This document shows positions 37,201 through 49,200 of a stretch of DNA of 64,000 nt, in pieces. The notes under the pieces were generated by a model. The model did no database searches and had not been told where the DNA came from. It saw only the letters and a program-made list of their open reading frames with translations. The position numbers were made by a program, and so were the translations under genes. The stretch's first letter is position 1. Each line of letters begins with the position of its first letter. The stretch is from NCBI GenBank assembly GCA_002633005.1, contig NMRA01000832.1, forward strand, positions 46,481 to 110,480, in the 5' to 3' direction. This DNA comes from Phoronis australis (lineage: Eukaryota; Phoronida; Phoronidae).

Positions 37201-40200
37201 GGTCACAGTAGACGACCGATGACCCTTGCATGTACTTGCTTCCATTACCACAGAGTCCGTGCCAACGGTGGGTATCGGCCTGCCACAAACAGACAGCACT
37301 GTTGTACACTAAGACAGCAGCACGTTTACATCCCCACACTGTTCAACTACTGACTACAAAACAGGCTCAGAACCAATCCGCAAGACAAGTCCATTCTTAC
37401 CCTGTCTTCCATGACTTGACATCCCCCTGCAGTTGCTTCTTGGACTGTGCCAATTTCTTAATCTCCTCTTCTTTCGTCTTGACATCTTCCTCTTTCTGCG
37501 CTAAGTTAGCCTCAGCCTCGCCCAGTGCCGTCTGCAGTGTCAAGAGCTGCGTGTCCAGAGAGGTCTTAGCCTGCTCCAGCATCTGGGCATGTTGGTCCAG
37601 TTGTAAGACCTAACAACAACAAAAAATAATTGCAGGCAGTCTGATACACACTGTATCAGACGCGCGCAGGCCTCGTATGTGGGCCCATTGCACTGATCAC
37701 CTGGAACAATTTTTATGCTTTATTAATACATAAAACAACAAGAGACTGAACACTTACTTACAAGTGAGACAAAAACAGTTAGTGTAATGCTAGAGCATCT
37801 ATTGGCTCGTTTGTTGACTAATTCACAGCACTGGCACATCTATAGTCTTAGTGAATGTTGCTGACCTGTCAATAGTAATTTGCATGTCAGTGGCTTTTAA
37901 ATGACTATGTTTACCCTGAACCCGCGTTTGTAAGTGCTTTGAGATGCGGGATTTTAAACATCATCTGTGCCACCTCACTTGAGAAAATCAGCATGTTTGC
38001 ACGATAACAGTTCTGCTTCGACTGGGCCTGTTACTGTTGTTGATGTTGCAAATTCCAAGAGTACATACTACCAGTGTATTACTACTACTACTACTACTAC
38101 ATATTCATTGTGACATAAAGCATAGATTGTAATAAATCAGTGAAACTCAACGTGTCTGTTTTGAGAGTAAGACAAGCCTCTTGCAAAGAGTGGCAATCAT
38201 TTCAGTCAGTGTCTGTTTTGAGAGTAAGACAAGCCTCTTGCAAGGAGTGGCAATCATTTCAGTCAGTGAACAGTTGCTCATATGTCATTAGTACTTCAAC
38301 GCCCCCTGTAGAACATAAATGAGACCCTTTCCCTGAATCCATTGTGCAGATTTAGGTTAGGAAGAAGCAAATAAACTAATGGAAACTTTGTACTTAAANA
38401 GCAAATGTGACTTTTGTAACTGGTCCTTTTGCAGTTATGAATTAAATTATAAATTATACTCAAGATTTATAAAGTCTACTTTGTCAAATGTGACATCTTG
38501 CACCACACCATGAGAACATTCGTTTGGCTAAACATGTTTTAAAAATAAATGCTGAAAGATTCTGAACACGTTTACTAGAGTTATTGTTAACCACATTCTT
38601 GCAGGTAAAGAGTCAACCGCGTGAATAAACCCAACATTACTGTTGGCTCATTTCATTTATAAGCTAACCTAATACAAAGGATATACAACCACTGTCTATT
38701 TCATGTAAGCTATATATGCACCAATGAAAACCAGTTTGGTGATTACCATTAGTTGCAAAAATGGTTCGTCTCCACTGGTTGCTTAGCAACACAGCACAGC
38801 AGATCCAGGCGCTTTACTAATTGTTCACATCAGCAAAAGTGAACATGCATAAGAGCCAAGTCATGACAGAATTCCATGGGCATATGCACAAAAGTCTGCA
38901 TGAGTCTATCTTTGTACAATTCAACCCCAGTATATAAACCGCCCAAATTACGATGTTTCAATACATGTATTAAGACTGCGTGTGAGACGCCAACTTACAC
39001 TAGCTTCCTTCGTCTCTGCCCACTCATGGAACTCAGTAAGCCGAGACTGAGCTTCCGTCAGCTGTTGCTGCAGGGCTGCCACTTGCTCTTGCAGGGAACT
39101 GTTGTGCAACTGGAAACACAGAGACACAACAGCATAAACATCAATATCGATACAATGTGGACAGAATGGGATAATGCGTTGTACTTTGTACAAGGCTGAT
39201 GTGACATCGATACAACGTGGACACAATGGGATAATGTGTTGTGCTTTGTACAAGGCTGATGTGAAATGGAAATTCTTTCAATTTTCATAGGCCTCTAACA
39301 CCGTTGTGAATGCCCGCAGTGTCTCTGATGATTGTTAAGGCAAAGGACTTGAAAATGGCAAAGCATTTATGTCATGTTGCTCATCCTTCATGAAAGAAGT
39401 AAAAAACTAAAATTTGATCTTTTGCCCAACTATGTTCTAAACTGGTGACATTTTACAACGTTACAGTTTACAATTTAAATGCTTTGATTCTCGGAAATCT
39501 TAGGGAAAAATGGGTTTCGTGGCACTGCATCTCAGTCGCCCCCCCCCTCCCCCTTTAGGTCACCAAGTGATCACAGTCTACTCCTTCATAACACAAACAA
39601 GACAAGATTTGAAAGTGTCCAATGTAATGTCTTACCTTAGTCAATGAGGGTCAGATTTCTCCAAACACTTTTAGTTGTTTTAATTGCAGCTTTGATGATC
39701 ACAGATACAGAGTAAAACATGCATGAAAATGATGCCTGCATGTTAAAAGTCACACGTACTTTCCAAAAAATTACATTTGCTTGCAAAATGAAAACATCGT
39801 CTTTATGAATTTCTCGCGTAATATTAAAATCTTTCTTCTTAACAGCTAATTTCTGAAGGTAAAAGTTACACAATATTGACATGGTATACATGGGCAAAAT
39901 TTTAACAATTTCTGGCTAAAAAACTTAAAATGATCTAAAGGAGTCCAAGATGCTAGATTGCAAATACTTACGTGGACAGTTTGAATCTCTTGCTTTTCCC
40001 TAAAGCTGGTCTCCTTCTGGGATTTCTGGGATTTTTCTAACTCCAATAACTGTATGAACAACAACAAAAATGTAAAATATTTTACAAATACCTTTTTGCT
40101 TCATAATAATCATCCTGACGTGCAATGTCTGAAAACTCCACAATTCAAGAAAATTAAAGTGCCGGCTTAGCAGAACCCTTTCTCTACAATTTTCGCTATT

Positions 40201-43200
40201 AAGAAGGTCAATATCTCCCTTTAACAAAAACGTGTCGGTAATTCCGGGAGAACGTGTATTTAGAATAAACTTGATAAAACCATCTCCCTAAAAAAGCCCA
40301 ACATTTGTGGACCCATGTTTAGCTTTGGTTTCCAGCAAGTATTGTTTCAGTGGCAAGCTGAACTCAAACAACCAAGTCTGGCCGCCATTAACCTAAAGAT
40401 AAACTATTATTAAAGATGTTTTGTGATCAAATAACTTCTGCTCAATATTATTCACGAACAACACCTTAGGGGGAATTGAAATTAAAATGACTTCTTCATT
40501 AGCTACTAGCAGAAGGTAATACGCAACAGCACGTCTGGTCGCAGTAAGAACAGGTGGTTCAACAGCACCTGCTATATATTTGTTCACTCTATTTATATAC
40601 AGCTATGACAGACACTGTCATCACAATCGTAATGAAATGTACTGTTAATAAGATTGCAACAAAGAAATTGCGCCAATATACCATGGCCACACGCATAGTC
40701 ACAGAGGGGGGCAGGGCACAACTCCACGAACTGCAGAAAAGCTCTTGCCATGGTCAAAAGATTTTTAATATTGCATTTGCTCCTCCCCCTTGATTGCTAA
40801 GTGCCCCCAGGTTGACATACACATCAATAACTTGACGATGTCGGTGACCATGCCATGCCATTTAAACATGATACTAAAATGACTAAGGGCACTAAGGCTT
40901 CCAAATTCAATATAACTGAAACAGCTGACAATTTTACCTTTCTTGTTGCTTCTTCAGCCTGCTCCTCAAGACTTTCTTTCTGAATTTCCAACAGTTTGCA
41001 CTTTTGATCCAACTCCATAAAATTAAACTCAACTGATTTTCTCTTGCGATTTCTCTGGAAGTGTACAGTCAACAATTCATATTTTAACAAAATCGATCCC
41101 ACTGAAAATTCAGTCTATTGCCACAAAGTTGCGTCGAAATATTAAAACTGGTTAACATATAATTCCAGGCTAGGCAAAGTATAAAGTACCGGTAATCAGT
41201 ATCAACAGATTCATCTTCCCAAAACAAAGCACTGAGAGTTCAAGCAATATCTGACAGAAGTGTAAGGTTAAAGGCTATCTAACAGTGTGAGATGAAACAA
41301 AATGAGTTCATGTATTATCAAGAGTGGGTAAGAGATTAGACAGCAGCACAAATATCAAGTATTGCAACTTCACCTTCAAGTAGTCTTTCCCCCTATCATA
41401 AAACATAGAAGTCATCATCGCACCTTTTTGAGTATAACTCTACGACTTAATCTGTGCTATGCACCACACCTTGATAGGGTGCTCTAGACGGTTGGTCTAC
41501 ATTATACGATGAGCACACCTTGATAGGGTGCTCAAGACCAGTGGTCTACATTATACGATGACCACGGAAATTTGAATAGGTGATGCGACATCTATTTGAC
41601 CAACCGAATTTAGCCAAAACAAAATCCAATCCCTGACATATGATCAAATTTTGATTTTCTACTGAGCACATGCGTGTTTGCACTTCTTGTAACTATACCC
41701 TTGGAGTGTTGAATTCGTAACCTAGAAATATTACAACCATTTTCATAAATTTCCATCAAAGCCTTGAAAATCTAAAAGAACAGCGCCACTTCACCACTAC
41801 AGACTTACATTCCTGTCACACACAAAGTAGCAGAGAGTGTATGAAATGAACAGCGCCACTGAGAACAGCGCTACCAGAACGATGAGAGCGGGAGGTAGCC
41901 CCAACGGTTCTTGTTCCAAGATCATCTTCACAGAGGGCGGTAGCTGCAAGAGAATGAATAATTAAAAGTGCACGTGAACCCCATTATTCAATTTGGCACA
42001 TGGTCTGTTACAATGAAAATGACTCCCTGAAACTATGTAAATTAGCTGCATTTGCTGCAGAGTTCCGAGCCTGTAAGAGATCCGCCTGAAAGTCATCATC
42101 ATCTGTTGTTATCTTCATATAAATACACTTACTAAATTTAGTAAAGATCCTGCAGTGGGTTTAGGAGATACAACTATGGGCGCAAAACAAAACTACCACT
42201 AGGAGGTGCAACAGTAGTCAGTCTCCATCATCAAAGGTCGTCTTCACACTGAGAACATATATGCCAGAATTTTCAAATGATTTGGTTGATACAGGGGTGC
42301 ACACCAAAAAAGGAATTTGAAAACAGCAAAAATGGCCACTAGGTGGTGCAAAATACCTCGATTCTATCCTAAAACAGGAATATAGAGTCATCACACCAAT
42401 AGATGCCAAAATTTAAAATTTTATGAAAAACTGTTGAAGACCTTTGAAGATACTGAGTTAAACGTAAAAAAAAACTAAAATTGCTACTAGGGGACACAGC
42501 AGTAGTCAGATCTGTCTGATGAAAGTCGTCGTCATCCGTAGTCAACATCATATAAATACACTTGCTAAATTAAGTAAAGATCCTGCGAACGGTTTAGGAT
42601 ATACAGCCATAGGCGCAACAAAAACAAAACTGCCACTAGGAGTTGCCACAGTAGTCGAAATCATCGGAAAATCATCGTCAACCGTCCTCTTTAGAGTAAG
42701 CACATACCTCCCAATTTTCACAATCATCCTTTGAGCGGTTTGGTTGATAGAGGGGTGGACGCAAAAACTCAAAAACAGTAAAAATGGCCACTAGGTGGCG
42801 CAAACTGCGCCGAATCAAACCAAAACGGGAGGATAGCGTCACCTCACTAATAGGTGCCTACATATTAAATTTCATGAAAATCCGTTAAGGACTTTTGAAG
42901 ATACAAAGGCAAGCGTAAAAAACTAAAATTGCCACTAGGGGGCACACCGGTAGTCGGATCCGTCCGAAAGTTCACTCATGCCGTCCCATTCATGAATGGA
43001 ACATATGTACCAAATTTCATGAACGTATGTCAAAGGATTTTGGAGATAGAGCAGTGGACGCCGAACGGATGCCGCCCGGACGGACGGACGGAGATGACAG
43101 CATAATGCGTCCACATATAAATATGTGGGCACATAACAATGCATTATTCAATTTCACTGTACCAATTCCTTGACAAGGACTTAAGTAAAGCTGATGACAA

Positions 43201-46200
43201 GGTCTTATTATGTCACATTGAAAGCAATATACTCGAGATCTTGTACAATGTATTAGATGTCCCATTTTCAACTCTACACTAACAAGTATGCCTATAAACA
43301 AGGTGAAATCTCAGACAAAGTGTGATATTTTATTCGGTTAATAGAACCTTTTAAGGCTGGCGTTCTACATGAATTGAAGTGATTCTAAACTTGAGTTTAT
43401 TTTTTATCATTTGAGGGGAATTTTTGGAAATGGAGAGGGGAATTTCATGTGATTTTTAAATGTCATTTAGAGAACCTGATATTTGTCCCCAATATCGAGA
43501 CAACGGTAGGTTGAAATGAAGTCCCATTACAAATTACCTAACAGATGGCACTGTATGTGGATTTAAATTTGTCAGGGGAATAACGTTGAGTTATTTTGTA
43601 TGACATGACAAAAACTTACCATTTTGCCAAGATCATTTAGAATCTTTTCTGTCTTGCCAAAGCCTTTTGAAACGGTGCCAGTTTCTGTTACGTCATCAAC
43701 TTCCAGGTCCTCATCATTAATTTTCCTGGAACTGAAATCTGTGCTGTAAGCATCACCACCCCCATCTGTTGGTGACTTCTGAATCTCTGCAGATTCATCA
43801 GATGGCGTCAATGTCTGCTCACTACCACCAGATGGTGTCTCATTTGGGTCGTCTGTGGAGTCCTCAACTTCGGTAGGGTCAAGGGGTTGTTTATCAGAGA
43901 CGGACTGCTTGGTGTCAGCTGACAAATCTAGGTCTTTACCACCAGATTCATCAACATCACTCTTTCCATTATCGGTTTCAATAACTGAACTATACTTATC
44001 AGTCTCGGGGCGATCATCTGTTGGTGGTGTCCGAATCTCAGGAGATTCATCAGAAGATGGTGCTACTGTCTGCTCATTACCTCCAGATGGTGAATCCTTC
44101 GGGTCATCTGAGGAGTCTTCTAGGTCTGTAGCATCAGGAGGTTGTTTGGACACGTCCTCCTCTTTACCACCTGACTCATCAACATCATTCTTTCCAGTTA
44201 TCTCCTGAGATTCATCAGATGACGTTACTTTCTGCTCGCTATCATCAGAACGTGACTCTTTAGGGTTGTCAATGGAGTCTTCTATTTCTGTAGCGTCTGA
44301 AGTTTGCTCATCAGAGATGGACTGTTTTGTGTCAGCTGAAACTGATTCTTCGGATTCTTTACCAACAGATTCATCAACATCCCTCTTTCCAACAGTAACT
44401 GAATTGTCTCCACCACTCGAGTGCCATGTCTTTAGTTCAACCAAGGTTTCTGTGTCAATGTCATCTTCAGATAACTTCATCATACGCTTATCACGAACTG
44501 TGCCTTCTAAGACTGGTGTTGCTGCACTCGAAGACATATCCTCACTGTCCGTAGATAGCATTTTTCTACCTAAGTATTCCTTTCCACGTTCATACAAATC
44601 CTGCCCGGGTACAGCGTCACCTCCTGTTCCATTCCTGCTGCTGCTGTCAGATGTAGCAGTAGACGTAAGTGTTGGTTCAGTTTTGACTAGATCTGCTTCG
44701 TTTACTGATGAACCAGCAGCAACGACCTCAGACGGTGGTGTCCTGGCAACATGGGGAGCACCGTAAGGTAACACGCTTGAAGAAGGTTGGACCAAAGTTG
44801 CAGACTTGTTACGGAGACCCTCGTCTAAGACAGATGGAGCAACTGACACAGTTGGAAGAGGTGTGTCTTTTGAATCTGAGTACTCTGAATCATCAACGAT
44901 ACTTGTTTCAGCAGCAGATGCAACGATGTCAAGCACTTTGTTTGGTTCAATTAGAATCTTGTTATCGGCATCTGTCATAGTTTCAACAGGTGGTAATTCT
45001 GACACTTCTTTAGAAGATCCCTTGTAAAACTCTGTCTCAGAAGACATCAGAAGGTCTTTAACATCTGTTGTCTGATAAACTGCTGCACTGGTTGTCACTA
45101 TATCACTTAAGGATGTGGTTGCTACACCATCAGACTTGCCAGGAACCGCCTCCTCATTTCTAACTCCATGCAAACCCTTTTCAGTTTCCTCACTGGTAAA
45201 GGATGCAGTTTTAGACGTCTCCATAGCAACATCATCAACATAATCTCCTCCTGTCTTTGCATCTGTCTCTGCATGATGAACAATGGGTGTCTGCTCAGCC
45301 TTCACAGCAGGTTGCCCATCTAGAGGAGGATGATCAGCAGGACTTGGTTCCTTACCAGAAGGAAGATCCAGGTCTCCTTCATCAGAACCAGTTTGTGATT
45401 CAGATGTTGCTGCATCTTCATGGCTGCTACCATCAAGATCTTTGGATTCATCATCAGATTTATCATCATCACCAACCTCCGTGGGATCATCTTCATCCTT
45501 CTCTTCTTCTTTGCTTGCTCCTTTCAGTTCTTCTGCACTATCAGAAGTATGAGGTGCACTTGCTGAAGGAACACTTTCTTCAGGAGAAGTCTTGACCTGA
45601 CTATCAACAATAGGTATGGGTGGTTCTTTAGTTGGTTCATCAGTTGGACTAGGAACAGCTCCTGAAAGTGCTTCATCTTCTTTAGCAGAAGAAGAAGAAG
45701 TTTCTGAAGATGCTCCAGCTTCAATTTCATTGGCAGCAACTTCATCCGAGATTGACTCAACAGGCTGTGCAGATTCCAAATCCGGCTGCACGGGAGGCTT
45801 TTCTGAAGAGCTCTCGGGCTTGGGCTCTCTGTCAGTGGGTGACGAAATGTGGGCCTTTTCCATGGTACTCGGAGGTGAACTCGTTGGGGATTGTGGTGAT
45901 CCTTGATTTCTCGAAATAAATTCATTCATCTCTGAAAGTAATCAGAAAAATGGGACAATTTGTGTCAATCTGAATAGTTGGCAGAAGTCCATCTTATAGG
46001 CAAATTTAGCTAAAGACGTGGTGGTAGCGTCTGTTTAGAAGTAAGCAGTTCTTGAACTGCATTTCCCACAAACAAATAATTTTTAGTACAAGTAGAATAT
46101 AGGAAGCAATCTCTAAAATGTATTTTATTTGTTTGTGGATTGTTATGAAATTTTCAGGGTAAGACAAGCACACACATTGTTTTGTGATACTTTAAAGTTA

Positions 46201-49200
46201 TGACATCATATGACACAGTGAGGCAGAGAAATTCGCCAGATATCTAGTATTTGAAAAGATGTCAGATAAAAACAATATCGGTGGTCAATGAAGGGTTTTG
46301 CTTGAAATACAGACCTCGGTGGCCCTGGTAGATACCTTGTGTCACGACTAATGATCCAAATTCTGATCCCCAATCAGAATCGTTTTGAATTTTGTGTCAA
46401 TTGTAATAGCATGTCTAAGTATTGGAATACTTATTTTAGATACTACTTAATTGTATATACCTCTATGTATATAAGTTTCATTTATGAATTGTTTACAACC
46501 CAGATATAATGCTTCGCGGTTTCTGGGTTTGTTATTATTTCTTTGTATGTTCTGTGTATCCTTCAATAAATATATATCACAGTGAAAAAAAAAATTGAAC
46601 GTCGACACTAGGACAGTCTAGATTATACTGCATCGATAACAATTTAACAAGTAAACGATTAATAAATATTTCTTCAAAAAAAATCTACTCAACGTTAAGA
46701 ATTTGACCTTCATTTGAAGTATGACAAAACTGTTGTCGTGTCATCTGATGTCATCAAACTTAAATCAATAATCTCCATGAAATTTAGAATTATGTCAAGA
46801 ATGGGCAAGTATCTAAGCTGCCGATTGGTAGGTTTGGCAGTGAATGGGTTACTTGCTGAAAGGTGCACTTGGGTGTGAAACAGTAACAAATGTGTTCTAA
46901 TAAGTAGTAAACAGACAAACTATAGTGACTTCAACCAAATTTAAAGCAAGGCCTTTACTCATTACCAACACTGGTCATAAGCTTGGTCACAAATTTTGTT
47001 TTAATTATGATAATAATTAAGTCAAAAAGAGCGTAAGCTGATGATTACGACATTTTATTACCCAAAAATACCTCGATTCTTGGGTAAAATTTAACACGTA
47101 GGGTAGTAGCATGACAAACATGGCCACAATGACTTACCAGCTGCACTGTCATCATCATGATCTGGCTCAGCTTGTAACTTTTCTATTTCTTGCTTGCGTC
47201 TCAAAAAAGCTTCACGGCTTTCAGTTTCTAATTGAGCCTAGTAAAAAGTCATAACGAAAATCAGTCAAAATGCATTCTGAACTGCTAGTCAAAATGCATT
47301 CAGAACTGCAAGAATCGATAGGCAACTTGAGTGTGACACATTTTAGACTACTGTGGGGACTTCGTGAGCAGTATTTTCTAAAACAAATTAGGGCTCAACA
47401 AAAGAATATTGCATTATAATAGGTTATGGCCTTCGAATTAAACAGAAAAAACCAAAACTGCTGTGATTTTGTAAAACAAGAGCAATGCAGAGCGTTGAAA
47501 TGCGCCCACAATTGCACCGTATACGGTATACTTCTAGGGTTGTTTATTGGTACTATAAAGTGGCCAGTAGAGGGCATATATGTAGTATGTTGTACTTTGC
47601 AAAATGGAAAGGCATGGTCATTGTCTCCTCAATAGGCTAGGGGCAAAATGTGAGTGATTTTCATAATACAAGCACATCCTATACATCAGTTGCTTAAAGC
47701 ACCAAAAAAACATAGGACTAAAAACAAATTTACCACCATAAATTTAGATACAGCCATGGGCGCAAAAAAAAACTGCCACTAGGAGGCGCCACAGTAATCA
47801 AAGTCATGGGAAATTCAGCGTCAACCGTCCTCTTCATAGTAAGAATATACATGCCCAATTTTCACAATCATACTTAGAGCGGTTTGGTTGATAGAGGGGT
47901 GGACGCCAAAAAACAGACTAAAAAACAGTAAAAATGGCTACTGCGTGTCGCAAACTAGGTCGAATCCATCCGAAAACGGGAGGATAGCATCATCGCACTA
48001 ATAGGTGCCTACATACCAAATTTCATGAAAATCGACTTTTGAAGATACAAAGGTAAACGTAAAAAAATAAAATTGCCACTAGGGGGCACACTGGTACTCG
48101 GATCCGTCCAAAAGTCGTCATCGTCTGTTGTTAACATCATATAAATACACTTATTAAATTTCGTAAAGATCCTGCAAACGGTTTAGGAGATACAGCCATA
48201 GGCGCAAAAAAAACAAAACTGCCACTAGGAGGCGCCACAGTAGTCGAAAACATCGGAAAATCATCGTCAACTGTCCTCTACATAGTAAGCATATACATGC
48301 CAATTTTCACAATCATCCTTTGAGCGGTTTGGTTGATAGAGGGGTGGATGCACAAAAACAGACTCGAAAACACTAAAAATGGCCACTAGGTGGCGCAAAC
48401 TATGTCGAATCCATCTGAAAACGGGAGGATAGCATCATCTCACTAATAGGTGCCTACATACCAAATTTCATGAAAATCCGTTCAGGACTTTTGAAGATAC
48501 AAAGGTAAGCGTAAAAAACTAAAATTGCCACTAGGGGGCATACCGGAAGTCGGATCCCTCCAAAAGTTCGCACATGCCGTCCCATTCATGAATGGAACAT
48601 ATGTGCCAAATTTCATGAACATATGTCAAAGGGTTTTGGAGATAGAGCAGCGGACACCGGACGGACGGCGCCCGGACGGACGGACGGATGGACGGACGGA
48701 GATGACGGCATAATGCGTCCACATATAAATATGTGGGCGCATAAAAATGAGTGGTATCAAGAATATGAACCAAAGTTCTTTGAATCTTTAAGAATGCTGC
48801 TAGTGGTTTCTAGTTTATCTTTTCATATTTGTTTTATGTAACATGATTTTTTCATAGGAATCCAAAATTTCTATTAATAGCACCTGGTGCTAACAAAATT
48901 AAAAGAATTACAAACAGCATTTGAGACCATTGCAGAAAACATGCCACCTGAAAGTTTCATTTCAATCCAATAAGTCATTCCTCAGAAACAATGTTGCTTA
49001 GTTTGCTGGCTTCGTTACTTTCCTCAACATGTTACTCATAACTTCAAGCCACAAAAAGACAATATGACTGAGATAACACTTACGTCATCAGCTTTTTCAT
49101 CCTTCTCCTGATCTTCACTATCATCATCTGAAGAAAATAATATGTTTGGATCAGAATATATTAACCTTATTTCGGATAGTGAAAATCAATGCATGGGACT

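Noticed and set aside
44266-44766. Long plus-strand frame opposite TANGO1 exon 7
   Set aside because: It is the antisense shadow of the Ser/Glu-rich exon, which rarely yields stops on the other strand.
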